A stretch of DNA of 63,993 bases from Rhodospirillales bacterium (GTDB taxonomy: Bacteria; Pseudomonadota; Alphaproteobacteria; Acetobacterales; Acetobacteraceae), in NCBI GenBank assembly GCA_947458025.1, contig CANHCJ010000003.1:1-63993 (forward strand), in the 5' to 3' direction. Shown here piece after piece: positions 9,769 to 18,089 of the stretch (within the stretch, counting starts at the first letter, position 1; each line of letters opens with the position of its first letter). The notes under the pieces were generated by a model. That model was not told the DNA's origin. It ran no database searches and saw only the letters and a program-made list of their open reading frames with translations. The translations under genes and the position numbers were made by a program.

Positions 9769-10662
9769 CTACCAGCCCGCGGGTTCGAAGGCGTAGCCCT
9801 CGCCCTGGCGGCGGACATAGCCGCAATAGGGGGCGCCGAAGTGGAACGGCATGATGAGGGCGCCGCGGTCGGCGGCGTGCTTCAGCGTGCGGGCGCGGGA
9901 GTCCTTGGCCATGGCGGCATCGAGCACGTAGCGGTCGTTCCAGTGCGGGTAGGCGACCTGGATCGGTGAGTGCATCGTGTCGGCGGTGAACAGGCCCTCC
10001 TCGCCGCGGGAGCGCAGGCGCAGGGCGAACATGCCGGGGGCGTGGCCGAACACCGGCTCCGGCGCCAGGCAGCCGGCGAGTTCGCTGGTGCCGTCGTAGA
10101 ATTCGCCCAGCCCCGCCTCGATCACCGGCAGCACGGAATCGGCGAAGGAGCCGTTCTGCACCATGGTGTCGCCGCGGTCGTACTCGGCCTTCCAGAAATC
10201 GAATTCCTGCTTCGGGAAGAGGTATTTCGCCTTCGGAAAGGTCGGCACCCAGCGCCCGTCCTGCAGCACCGTGTTGTTGCCGACATGGTCGGTGTGCATG
10301 TGGGTGTGGACCACGTGGGTCACCTGGTCCGGCGCCGCACCGGCGGCTTCCAGCCAGGGCAGCAGGAGGGTGTTGAGGTTGTTCATGCGCGGGGCGGCGC
10401 GCTGCTTGAAGTTGCCCACGCCGGTGTCGATCAGGATCACGTTGCCGCCGGCATGCACCACCCAGACCTGGATGGTGACGATGAAGCGGTCCATGTGCGG
10501 CATGTAGTGGTTCGGTGCCATCCAGTGCTGCTGCGCCTTGATCCCCGCGTCGCGCTCGGCCTTGGCGATCTCGGGGAAGAGGAATTCCGGCGCGTGGGTG
10601 GGGCCGGTGTATTCCAGCACGCGGGTGATCCTGGCATCGCCGATCATGCGCGATTGGATCAT
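9769..10662 (-). CDS. Metallo-beta-lactamase-fold hydrolase
   Basis: A 297-residue MBL-fold protein. The metal-binding motif is HTHMHTDHVGNN (HxHxDH), preceded by VILIDTGVG. Further ligands are likely in FGHAPGMFALRL (His), FTADTMHSP (Asp) and MPFHFGAPYCG near the C-terminus. This arrangement resembles the AHL-lactonase/YtnP-like and aryl-hydrolase groups, which open lactones or esters, but the substrate cannot be assigned. The start is the ATG at 10662, four bases after the stop of the GST-like gene, so the two form an operon. No signal peptide is seen. Confidence 0.85.
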   Translation of the reverse strand: MIQSRMIGDARITRVLEYTGPTHAPEFLFPEIAKAERDAGIKAQQHWMAPNHYMPHMDRFIVTIQVWVVHAGGNVILIDTGVGNFKQRAAPRMNNLNTLLLPWLEAAGAAPDQVTHVVHTHMHTDHVGNNTVLQDGRWVPTFPKAKYLFPKQEFDFWKAEYDRGDTMVQNGSFADSVLPVIEAGLGEFYDGTSELAGCLAPEPVFGHAPGMFALRLRSRGEEGLFTADTMHSPIQVAYPHWNDRYVLDAAMAKDSRARTLKHAADRGALIMPFHFGAPYCGYVRRQGEGYAFEPAGW

Positions 10663-10666
10663 GGGA

Positions 10667-11293
10667 TCAGCCCTCCTGCGGCATGTTGGCGGCGACCGAG
10701 GGGCGCGCGTTGAAGCCGGCGTGCCAGGCGGCGAGCCTGGGGTGGCCGGTGCGCCAGGCCTCGGCGGCGAAGCGGAAATCGAGGTAGCCGAGGGCCACGC
10801 CGATGGCGATGTGGCCGATGTTGAACGGGGTGGCGGCGAGGGTTTCCGCCTCGGCTTCCAGGGCATCGATGCAGCACTCGATCTTGCCCTTCCACAGCGC
10901 CTCGTGCGGGGCGCTGCGCATGGCTTCCGGCTTGTTGCGCTCGGTGAGGCGCAGCAGGGAGATGTCGAGCATGCCGCTACCGAGCGCCTGCCAGCGCAGG
11001 GCGGTGAGGCGGGCGGACCAGTCGGCCGGGAAGAGCGATCCGCCGGCCATGCGGTCCAGCGCCTCGCACACCACGGGGCTGTCGTAGATGATGGTGCCGT
11101 CGGCCAGCACCAGGGTGGGGATCTTGCCGAGCGGGTTCTCGCGCATCAGCTCGTGATGCGGCTCGGTGCCGCCGACCACGGTGCGCACGCGGTCGATGCG
11201 GTGGTGCAGGCCGAGCTCGTGCGCGGCGATCACCGCCTTGCGCACATAGGGCGAGCGCGGCGACCAGTGCAGCACCATGCGATCCGTTGCCAT
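10667..11293 (-). CDS. Glutathione S-transferase family protein
   Basis: A 208-residue thioredoxin-fold plus all-helical protein of the GST superfamily. The N-terminal domain reads LHWSPRSPYVRKAVIAAHELGL, with SPR-SPYVRK at the usual catalytic/GSH-binding helix, then NPLGKIPTLVLADGTIIYDSPVVCEALD with the cis-Pro and the glutathione-contact D-S pair. The start is the ATG at 11293, preceded by a strong ggggagga site. It is co-transcribed with the MBL hydrolase; glutathione conjugation or lyase chemistry in xenobiotic degradation is plausible but not shown. The helical C-terminal half is less conserved. Confidence 0.85.
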   Translation of the reverse strand: MATDRMVLHWSPRSPYVRKAVIAAHELGLHHRIDRVRTVVGGTEPHHELMRENPLGKIPTLVLADGTIIYDSPVVCEALDRMAGGSLFPADWSARLTALRWQALGSGMLDISLLRLTERNKPEAMRSAPHEALWKGKIECCIDALEAEAETLAATPFNIGHIAIGVALGYLDFRFAAEAWRTGHPRLAAWHAGFNARPSVAANMPQEG

Positions 11294-11378
11294 GCGGCGG
11301 TTCCTCCCCGGGGGGGTCATGTTGGCATTGGCCCGGTGCGTCGCCTAGAGTCGGCCGATCCGCAAGGGGGAAACGGGC

Positions 11379-12053
11379 GTGGCGATCGAGAAGCGAAGGG
11401 CGACGGCCGCCGAGGCCGTGGCGGGCATCGGGGATGGGGCAACCGTGATGCTCTCCGGCTTTGCCGGGGCGGGGTTTGCCAACCGGCTGGTGGGCGCGCT
11501 GCGCGAGCTGGGGCCGCGGAACCTGACGCTGGTGGTGAATTCGGCCACGCACCGGCTTTCGAACACGCATGAGCTGATTGCGGCCGGGATGGTGCGCAAG
11601 GTGATCTGCTCGGCGGCGCGCGGGCACGACAAGAGCGGGCTATCGGCCTTCGAGGAGCTCTACAAGGAAGGCAGGATCGAGCTGGAGGTGCTGCCGCAGG
11701 GCACCTTCGTGGAGAGCATCCGCGCGGCCGGCGCCGGCATTCCCGCCTACTTCACGCCGACCGCCTTCGGGACGGACCTCGCGGCGGGCAAGGAGGTGCG
11801 GAACTTCGACGGGCGCGACTATGTGCTGGAGAAATCCATCCCCGGCGATGCCGCGCTGATCCGCGCCGACCTGGCGGACCGCTGGGGGAACCTGACGTTC
11901 CGGCACGCGCAGATGAATTTCGGGCCGGCGATGGCCACCGCCTCGAAGCTGGTGGTGGCCGAGGTGCGGGCGTTCAGCGATACGCCGATTCCACCGGAGC
12001 AGGTGATGCTGTCCGGCGTGTTCGTCGATCGCATTCTTGTTGCGGGAGCCTGA
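11379..12053 (+). CDS. CoA-transferase subunit A (3-oxoacid/glutaconate type)
   Basis: A 224-residue alpha subunit of a family I CoA-transferase. It has the GDGATVMLSGFAGAGFANRLV nucleotide-like glycine-rich segment, the VNSATH region and the family motif AFGTDLAAGKEV with YFTPTAFGT. It pairs with the beta subunit starting 3 bases after its stop and should transfer CoA between a donor such as succinyl-CoA and an oxo- or hydroxy-acid. The start is a GTG at 11379 with an aaggggg site upstream. The PcaI/ScoA-like family is clear; the physiological acid is not. The neighbouring PcaD-like hydrolase hints at an aromatic beta-ketoadipate-like route, which is inference. Confidence 0.85.
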   Translation: MAIEKRRATAAEAVAGIGDGATVMLSGFAGAGFANRLVGALRELGPRNLTLVVNSATHRLSNTHELIAAGMVRKVICSAARGHDKSGLSAFEELYKEGRIELEVLPQGTFVESIRAAGAGIPAYFTPTAFGTDLAAGKEVRNFDGRDYVLEKSIPGDAALIRADLADRWGNLTFRHAQMNFGPAMATASKLVVAEVRAFSDTPIPPEQVMLSGVFVDRILVAGA

Positions 12054-12056
12054 GCC

Positions 12057-12743
12057 ATGAAGCCGCTCAACCGGTTGCAGATGGCCTGGCGCGTGGGGCA
12101 GGACATCGAGGACGGCACGGTGGTGAACCTCGGGCTGGGCATGCCCGTGGGCGTTTCGGACTACGTGCCGCATGACTACGACGTGGTGGTGCAGTCCGAG
12201 AACGGGATCATCGGCGTGGGGCCGCTGGCTTCGGCCAATGCGGCGGATTCGGATCTTGTGGATGCCGGCAGCCGCAAGGTGACGCTGCGGGCGGGGGCGA
12301 CAATCATCGATTCGGCGGCGAGCTTCGCGATGATCCGCGGCGGGCATATCGACGTGACGATCCTGGGCGCCTTCGAGGTGGCCAGCAACGGCGACCTGGC
12401 CAACTGGGACAACCGCATCCCGGACAAGGGGCCACTGGTGGGCGGGGCGATGGACCTGGCGGCGAGCGCGCGGGCGGTGTGGGTGATGATGGAGCACAAC
12501 ACGCGCAAGGGCGGGCCGCGGCTGCTGGAGGCATGCACGCTGCCGCTGACGGCGGTGCGCTGCGTGAAGCGGGTTTACACCGACATCGCGGTGCTGTCGG
12601 TGACGCCGCAGGGCTTCCTGGTGCATGAGATCCTGCCGGGGATTTCGCGCGAGGAGTTGCAACGGCGGACAGGGGCGCCTTTGACCTTCGCGCCGGACTG
12701 CAAGGATCTCGTGACCCCTGACATCGCCCTGCCGGAGGCGTGA
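12057..12743 (+). CDS. CoA-transferase subunit B (3-oxoacid type)
   Basis: A 228-residue beta subunit. It contains the catalytic glutamate in SENGIIGVGP (residues 47-56), which forms the glutamyl-CoA thioester intermediate in family I enzymes. It also has VNLGLGMPVG at the N-terminus and the GGAMDLAASARAVWVMMEH region typical of PcaJ/ScoB. It starts 3 bases after subunit A and belongs to the same operon, followed 37 bases later by an alpha/beta hydrolase. The length is typical. Confidence 0.87.
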   Translation: MKPLNRLQMAWRVGQDIEDGTVVNLGLGMPVGVSDYVPHDYDVVVQSENGIIGVGPLASANAADSDLVDAGSRKVTLRAGATIIDSAASFAMIRGGHIDVTILGAFEVASNGDLANWDNRIPDKGPLVGGAMDLAASARAVWVMMEHNTRKGGPRLLEACTLPLTAVRCVKRVYTDIAVLSVTPQGFLVHEILPGISREELQRRTGAPLTFAPDCKDLVTPDIALPEA

Positions 12744-12780
12744 CCCTCCTGGCAGGCGCAGCCGCGAAGGAGCAAGCGAT

Positions 12781-13575
12781 ATGAAACGCTGGATCGAGGT
12801 GAACGGCACCGCGCTGCGCTACGAGGTAACGGGGAGCGGGCCGTCCACACTGGTGCTGGTGCACGAGATGGGCGGCACGCTGGACAGCTGGGACCATGTG
12901 CTGTCGGCGCTCTCGGCCACGCGGCGCGTGCTGCGCTTCGACACGCGCGGGGCGGGGCAGAGCGAGAAATTGTCGGCCACGCCGAGCATGGCGCTGATGG
13001 CCGACGATATCGCCGCGCTGCTGGATGCCGCGGGAATCGCGGGCAAGGTGGCCATTGCGGGCTGTGCGGTGGGCGGCGGCATCGCCATGACCTTCGCGCT
13101 GCGCCATGCCGCGCGCACGGCGGCGCTGATCGCGATGGGGCCGGCGACCGGCGTGGCGGCGGAGCGGCGGGCGGCGACGCTGGCGCGGGCGGAGGACACG
13201 GAGCGACGCGGCATGGCGGCCGTGGTGGAGGAGAGCTTCGCGGCCTCCTACCCGCCCGAGGTGCGGCACGACGCGGAGCATTACCGCGAGTTCCGCGCGC
13301 GCTGGATCGCCAACGACCCGCGCAGCTATGGCTGCATCTACCGCATGCTGGTGGAGACCGACCTCGCGCCGGAATACGGCAGGATCGCCTGCCCCACGCT
13401 GTTGCTGGCCGGCATCCACGACAGGTTGCGCCCGCCGGCGCTGGTGGAGCCGATCGCGCAGGCGATCCCCGGCGCCCGGTTCCAGGCGCTGGACAGCGGC
13501 CACTTCATGGCGGTGCAGACGCCGGCGCTGGTGGCCGCGGCGATCGACGGGTTCCTGGCGCCGCTGAACCTCTGA
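12781..13575 (+). CDS. Alpha/beta hydrolase with cysteine nucleophile (PcaD-like)
   Basis: A 264-residue alpha/beta-hydrolase-fold protein. The oxyanion region LVLVHEMGG, the strand RFDTRGAGQS and a C-terminal HDRLRPP (likely acid) and DSGHFMAV (likely catalytic His) match the 3-oxoadipate enol-lactonase (PcaD) and proline-iminopeptidase branch. The nucleophile elbow reads G-C95-A-V-G instead of G-x-S-x-G, so the nucleophile would be Cys, as in dienelactone hydrolase. The gene follows a CoA-transferase pair, an arrangement like pcaIJ-pcaD, so a lactone or thioester substrate is plausible. The ATG follows gaaggagcaagcgat. Confidence 0.82.
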   Translation: MKRWIEVNGTALRYEVTGSGPSTLVLVHEMGGTLDSWDHVLSALSATRRVLRFDTRGAGQSEKLSATPSMALMADDIAALLDAAGIAGKVAIAGCAVGGGIAMTFALRHAARTAALIAMGPATGVAAERRAATLARAEDTERRGMAAVVEESFAASYPPEVRHDAEHYREFRARWIANDPRSYGCIYRMLVETDLAPEYGRIACPTLLLAGIHDRLRPPALVEPIAQAIPGARFQALDSGHFMAVQTPALVAAAIDGFLAPLNL

Positions 13576-14255
13576 GGCGCGGTGCCGGCGATCTCCGTCA
13601 CCAGCTTGCGCAGCACGGCGGCGGGGAACTCCTCGAAGCTGGCCACCGGGATCATGAAGGCGCCGGGGCCGCCGATCACCTGCTCGCGGTAGTGCTCGTC
13701 GAGGCTCCATTCCATCGCCAGGATCGGCAGGCCGTTGATGGTGACGCCCTGGGCCAGTGCCGCGTCGCGCGCCTGCCAGGCGGGGCGGCCGCGGTTGTTG
13801 GCGCCGTCGCCGGAGACGTCGATCACCTGGCGCGGGGCCTGGTAGGGGGCGGCGGCGAGCAGGCGCATGGCGTGGTCGATGGCGCCGCTGATCGAGGTGC
13901 CGCCGCCGAAGAGCAGGCGCGGCGCCGCCTCGATCCGGCGGGCGAGGGCTGTGGCGGCGGCGGCGTCGGGCAGGCGGGTCCAGGGCACGGAGGGGACCTG
14001 CATGGCCGGGCCGGTCCATTGGAACATCGCCACGGCGATGCTGCCGGAGGGGCCGGAGGCGATGGCGGCATGCAGGCGCGGGTCGCGGAAGGCGTCGGCA
14101 TAGCCTTGCCATTGCAGGCGGAAGCGCTCCTCGCTGACGCTGCCGGAGGCATCGACGGCCAGGACGAGCAGCAGATCGACTTCCTCGGCGGCGCGGGCGG
14201 GCGTGGCCAGCAGCCAGAGTGCGGCCAAGCCCAGCAGGGCCCGCCGCAGCGGCAT
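13338..14255 (-). CDS. DUF1194 protein (VWA-domain, secreted)
   Basis: A 305-residue protein. A signal peptide (MPLRRALLGLAALWLLATPARA) leads into a von Willebrand A fold of the DUF1194 family, with MIDAS motif D35-A-S-G-S39, GGGTSISGAIDHA for the metal Thr, and VIDVSGDGANN. The conserved domain ends around LRKLVTEIAGTAP near 13590. The last 70-odd residues read across the 3' end of the convergent hydrolase (238 bp overlap) and look like antisense translation, so the annotated end may reflect loss of the ancestral stop. It starts one base after the stop of the alpha/beta hydrolase at 14257-15150. The function of DUF1194 is unknown. Confidence 0.8.
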   Translation of the reverse strand: MPLRRALLGLAALWLLATPARAAEEVDLLLVLAVDASGSVSEERFRLQWQGYADAFRDPRLHAAIASGPSGSIAVAMFQWTGPAMQVPSVPWTRLPDAAAATALARRIEAAPRLLFGGGTSISGAIDHAMRLLAAAPYQAPRQVIDVSGDGANNRGRPAWQARDAALAQGVTINGLPILAMEWSLDEHYREQVIGGPGAFMIPVASFEEFPAAVLRKLVTEIAGTAPQRFSGARNPSIAAATSAGVCTAMKWPLSSAWNRAPGIACAIGSTSAGGRNLSWMPASNSVGQAILPYSGARSVSTSMR

Positions 14256-14256
14256 C

Positions 14257-15150
14257 TCAGGCGCCGGCTGCTTCGGCCTCGCGCAGGATCTCCAGCGCCA
14301 GGCGGTTGTATTCCTCGGCGGCCTCATAGGCGACCCAGTGGCCGGCGCCCTCGATCACGCGCAGGCGGGCGTCGGGGCGGGTGCTGCGCAGCGCGGCGAT
14401 GCGCGCCTCGATGGAGGGGAAGGAGGTGACGTCCTTGTCGCCCCAGACGGCGGTGAGATAGGCGCTGGCGCGGCCGGCGGCGTCGCGCAGGCTGGTGGAG
14501 CCGGCGAAGCCCTTGCTCTTGAAGCGGGCATGCACCGTGTTCCAGTCCTGGATGGCCACCGATTCCTCGGTGACCTTGCTCACGTCGGCGAACATGAACA
14601 TGCCGAGGTTTTTGCGGTTGGCCTCGTAGCGCTCCTGGCCCTGCTTGTTGCGCACCTTCTCGAGCGGCACGGCGGGGCGGGTGAAGCCGAGGGCGGCGGG
14701 GCCGACGACGGTGAGGGAGCGGGCGCGCGGGCCGTGCATGGCGGCGACATGAGTGGCCACCATGGCGCCGAAGGAGAAGCCCATGATGTGGAAGCGGGCC
14801 CCTTCCGGCAGGATGCGGCTAAGGCCGTTCGCCACGATGGCGCTGACGCTTTCGGGCGTGATCTCCGGGTCTTCGTGCATCATGTCGGAATCGCCCAGGC
14901 CCGGCGCGTCGGCGGCGTAGACCTGGTAGTGCTTCGAGAGCGCGGCGATGTTGCCGGCCCAGTGGCGCCAGGAGCCGGTGCCGCCATGCAGCAGCACCAG
15001 CGGCGTGCCCTGGCCCCAGCGGCGCCACACCATGCTGCCGTCGCCGCAGGGGGTGCGCAGCACCTGCGCCGCATTCGCCAGCGCCGGCACCGGCTCGGCC
15101 ACCACCGGCGCGTGCGCGATCCTTGTTCCGCTTCCGACGGCTACGCTCAC
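14257..15150 (-). CDS. Alpha/beta hydrolase (serine nucleophile)
   Basis: A protein of about 297 residues with a standard alpha/beta-hydrolase layout. The oxyanion loop LVLLHGGTGSWRHW, DAPGLGDSD, the nucleophile elbow GFSFG and a C-terminal EGAGHWVAYEA with the catalytic His are all visible. It is akin to the BphD/meta-cleavage-product hydrolase or general hydrolase group. I prefer the GTG at 15150, which has a GAGG site 7 bases upstream; an in-frame GTG at 15186 would add 12 residues. It is first in an operon with the DUF1194 gene and divergent from the carboxymuconolactone-decarboxylase-like gene. Confidence 0.85.
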   Translation of the reverse strand: MSVAVGSGTRIAHAPVVAEPVPALANAAQVLRTPCGDGSMVWRRWGQGTPLVLLHGGTGSWRHWAGNIAALSKHYQVYAADAPGLGDSDMMHEDPEITPESVSAIVANGLSRILPEGARFHIMGFSFGAMVATHVAAMHGPRARSLTVVGPAALGFTRPAVPLEKVRNKQGQERYEANRKNLGMFMFADVSKVTEESVAIQDWNTVHARFKSKGFAGSTSLRDAAGRASAYLTAVWGDKDVTSFPSIEARIAALRSTRPDARLRVIEGAGHWVAYEAAEEYNRLALEILREAEAAGA

Positions 15151-15236
15151 ACCCAGACCTCGTTTCCGCTGCAACTGTCCTGCCACTCAAAGCCATTCTA
15201 TCCTCGGCGGCAAGATCATCCGCTGGAGGAACGTCC

Positions 15237-15785
15237 ATGGCCCGCCTTCCCTATCTCACGCAAGCCGACCTGAAGCCGGAGGACCAGAAGCTGCTGGCGC
15301 GCGACATCGCCCTGATGCGGCTGATGGTGCATTCGCCGGGGGCGACCCGCGCCTTCCAGGGGCTGGGCGGCTATATTCGCAACAAGTCCACGCTGGACGG
15401 GCGGCTGCGCGAGCTGGCGATCCTGCAGGTGGGGTGGCTGGCGCGCTCGCCCTATGAATGGTCGCACCATGTGAAGATCGGCTACGATTTCGGCGTGTCG
15501 GATGCCGATATCCAGGCGCTGATCGACGACACCGCGGGCAAGGCGACCTCGTTCGGCGCGGTGGAGCGCTGCGTGCTGCGCGCGGCGCGGGAGATGACGG
15601 TGGAGGGGGCGGCGAGCGATGCCACCTTCAAGGAACTGCAAGGGTATTTCAGCACCGAGCACCTGACCGACCTGGTGGTGACGATCGCGTTCTACTGCGC
15701 GGTGGTGCGCTTCCTGGCCACCATGCAGATCGACGTGGAGCCGGAGTACCAGCCCTATCTCGACCGCTGGCCGCTGCCGCGCTGA
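15237..15785 (+). CDS. Carboxymuconolactone decarboxylase family protein
   Basis: A 182-residue all-helical protein of the CMD/AhpD superfamily. The core helix pair reads LRELAILQVGWLARSPYEWSHHVKIG, where family members carry an E-x-H region used as acid/base. There is no AhpD-type C-x-x-C, so a peroxidase role is unlikely. Related proteins act in gamma-carboxymuconolactone decarboxylation or remain uncharacterised. The start is the ATG at 15237 with a strong ctggagga site. It is followed 38 bases later by an M20D hydrolase on the same strand. Confidence 0.83.
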   Translation: MARLPYLTQADLKPEDQKLLARDIALMRLMVHSPGATRAFQGLGGYIRNKSTLDGRLRELAILQVGWLARSPYEWSHHVKIGYDFGVSDADIQALIDDTAGKATSFGAVERCVLRAAREMTVEGAASDATFKELQGYFSTEHLTDLVVTIAFYCAVVRFLATMQIDVEPEYQPYLDRWPLPR

Positions 15786-15823
15786 TGATTTAGACAGGCG
15801 CACACCCCAAGCCCGGAGGCCCC

Positions 15824-17251
15824 ATGCAGAACTCGGACATCATCTGGCAGCTTGTCGATGCCAAGCGCGAGGCCTTCGAGGCGCTGAGCGACCGCGTGTT
15901 CGACATGCCGGAGATCGCCTACACCGAGTTCCGCTCGGTGGCCGAGCACAAGGCGGAACTGGAGCGGCAGGGGTTCCGCATCACGGAGAACCTGGCCGGC
16001 ATCCCCACGGCGATCATGGGCGAGGCGGGCGAGGATGGGCCGGTGATCGCCATCCTGGGCGAGTACGACGCGCTTCCCGGCCTTTCGCAGGAAGCCGGCG
16101 CCACCGCGCCGACGCCGCTGCCGGGCGACGGCATGGGGCATGGCTGCGGGCACAACCTGCTCGGCTCCGGCGCGCTGCTGGCGGCCACTGCGGTGAAGGA
16201 CTGGCTGACGGCGCAGGGCATCAAGGGGCGCGTGCGCTACTACGGCTGCCCGGCCGAGGAGGGCGGGGCGGCCAAGGGCTTCATGGTGCGCGAGGGCTGC
16301 TTCGACGACGTGGACATCGCCATCACCTGGCATTCCATGCCGTTCGCCGGGGTGAACGATGCGCTGAGCCTGGCCAACACCCGCATCGACTTCACCTTCA
16401 CCGGGCGGCCAAGCCATGCCGCGGCGAGCCCGCATCTGGGCCGCTCGGCGCTGGATGCGGTGGAGCTGATGAATGTGGGCGTGAACTACATGCGCGAGCA
16501 CATGCCGAGCGATGCGCGCATCCACTACGCCTATCTCGACGTGGGCGGCATTGCGCCGAACGTGGTGCAGGGCACGGCGAAGATCCGCTACGCCATCCGC
16601 GCCCGCGACCTGGTGGAGATGCAGCAGCTGAACGAGCGGGTGCGCAAGATCGCCCAGGGGGCCGCGCTGATGACCGAGACGACGGTGGAGGAGAAGGTGA
16701 TCTCCGCTGTCTCGAACCTCATGGGCAACTCGCCGCTGGAGCGGGCGATGCAGGCGGAGTTCGAGCGGCTCGGCCCACCGCCCTTCGATGATGCGGACCG
16801 CGACTTCGCCGAGAAGATCCGCGCCACGCTGTCGCCCGACGACATCGCCTACCCCTATCGCCGGCATGGCGTGCCGTTCCGCGCCGACCAGCCGCTGGCC
16901 GACTTCATCACCAGGCTGGGCCAGACCGGGGCGCCGATGCTGGGCTCCACCGATGTGGGCGACGTTTCCTGGAAGGTGCCGCTGGTGCAGGCCGATGGCG
17001 CGACGGTGGCGATCGGCACGCCGTTCCATTCCTGGCAGATGACGGCGCAGGGCAAGTCCGCGCTGGCCAAGAAGGGCATGGTGCACGTGGCCAAGGTGAT
17101 GGCGGCCACCGCTGCAGAGGCGATCCGCAACCCGGAGCTGCTGGCCTCGGCCAAGGCGGACCATGCGGCGCGCACGGCGGCCACGCCCTATGTTTGCCCG
17201 ATCCCGCCGGACGTGAAGCCGAACCTGCAGCCGCGCCCGAAGGGCGTTTGA
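15824..17251 (+). CDS. M20D amidohydrolase, AbgB-like
   Basis: A 475-residue metallo-amidohydrolase of the M20D group. Metal-binding positions are recognisable in GMGHGCGHN, PAEEGGAAKG and ITWHSMPF, and the dimerisation domain has TGRPSHAAASPHLGRSALDAVELM. The length and the LGEYDALPGLSQ motif fit the p-aminobenzoyl-glutamate hydrolase subunit B (AbgB)/amidohydrolase subgroup, which cleaves N-acyl amino acids. No AbgA partner is adjacent. It is cytoplasmic with no leader. The substrate is likely an N-acylated or folate-breakdown compound, by family only. Confidence 0.88.
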   Translation: MQNSDIIWQLVDAKREAFEALSDRVFDMPEIAYTEFRSVAEHKAELERQGFRITENLAGIPTAIMGEAGEDGPVIAILGEYDALPGLSQEAGATAPTPLPGDGMGHGCGHNLLGSGALLAATAVKDWLTAQGIKGRVRYYGCPAEEGGAAKGFMVREGCFDDVDIAITWHSMPFAGVNDALSLANTRIDFTFTGRPSHAAASPHLGRSALDAVELMNVGVNYMREHMPSDARIHYAYLDVGGIAPNVVQGTAKIRYAIRARDLVEMQQLNERVRKIAQGAALMTETTVEEKVISAVSNLMGNSPLERAMQAEFERLGPPPFDDADRDFAEKIRATLSPDDIAYPYRRHGVPFRADQPLADFITRLGQTGAPMLGSTDVGDVSWKVPLVQADGATVAIGTPFHSWQMTAQGKSALAKKGMVHVAKVMAATAAEAIRNPELLASAKADHAARTAATPYVCPIPPDVKPNLQPRPKGV

Positions 17252-17257
17252 GCAGGC

Positions 17258-17287
17258 GCCGGCCGCGGGGGTCAGCCCGTGGCCGGC
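17258..17287. terminator. Convergent hairpin
   Basis: A 12-bp inverted repeat with one mismatch (gccggccgcggg / cccgtggccggc, 6-base loop) lies between the M20D stop and the stop of the convergent DUF3750 gene, and overlaps the latter. It could end transcription from both sides. There is no T-run. Confidence 0.4.
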
Positions 17288-18021
17288 ATTCCGATGCGGC
17301 CGAGGCCTGGCAGCTTCAGCGCCGGGCGGCGGATGTCGATGCCGGAGACGGCGCCGAGCAGGCCGAGCTCGATGCCTTCCACCCAGCCCAGCGTGACCAC
17401 GAAGACGCCGCCGAGGGTGAGGCTGAGGCCGGTGCGCGAGGGGGTGGGGCGCAGCCAGCGGCCGTCATGCGGGAAATCCTTGCCGATGGCGGTGGGCGGC
17501 AGCACCGCGCGCGCCTCCGGCACCGCTTCCAGCACGGCGGCGACGAAGGTGTTGGAATTGGGGCCGGGCCAGACGCGATAGTCGCCGCGATGGCGCCACT
17601 GGTAGGAGGCGACGGCTTCCTGCATGCGCGGGATCAGCGCCGCCGCGGCATCGCCGTCTGCCGCGAACACCACCTCTGGCGCGCGGCCGAACCAGCGGCC
17701 ATCGGGTGGGAAGCCGTTCACGCGGATCGGCTCGCCCCAGGCGGTGTAGTCGTAGCGGGTGTAGCGGTCGGCCCCTTCCGGCTTCACCACGATCCAGCTG
17801 TGCACGGCGAAGATGCCGCGCCAGCGCACGGTGGGGGCGGCGAACACGCGCACCACCGCCGGCGCGTGCGCGGCCGCCGGCGGCAAGTGGCCGATGCTGG
17901 CGCGATCGGCCTGCCACCAGTCGGCGCCCACGCCGGTCCAGTGATGGCGCAGCGCCGACACGCCGAGCGGCGCCAGGTAGAACAGCACGAACAGCAGCAG
18001 GCCCAATCGCAGCCCCCTCAT
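17272..18021 (-). CDS. DUF3750 domain membrane-anchored protein
   Basis: A 249-residue protein with one N-terminal membrane segment (LRLGLLLFVLFYLAPLGVSA). It then has the DUF3750 hallmark block RWRGIFAVHSWIVVKPEG, followed by WPGPNSNTFVAAVL, AIGKDFPHDGRW and a C-terminal GLGRIGMPATG. The latter two blocks resemble parts of the DUF3750 core with conserved His, Asn and Asp positions, but no activity is known for the family. It is anchored in the inner membrane with the domain probably periplasmic. It is divergent from the hydrolase at 18090 and forms no operon. Confidence 0.83.
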   Translation of the reverse strand: MRGLRLGLLLFVLFYLAPLGVSALRHHWTGVGADWWQADRASIGHLPPAAAHAPAVVRVFAAPTVRWRGIFAVHSWIVVKPEGADRYTRYDYTAWGEPIRVNGFPPDGRWFGRAPEVVFAADGDAAAALIPRMQEAVASYQWRHRGDYRVWPGPNSNTFVAAVLEAVPEARAVLPPTAIGKDFPHDGRWLRPTPSRTGLSLTLGGVFVVTLGWVEGIELGLLGAVSGIDIRRPALKLPGLGRIGMPATG

Positions 18022-18089
18022 TCCCCCTCCGCTTGCCTCGCCCGGGTATTGCGCCGACCATGCGGCCCAGGAACAGGGAGCACGCCAGG

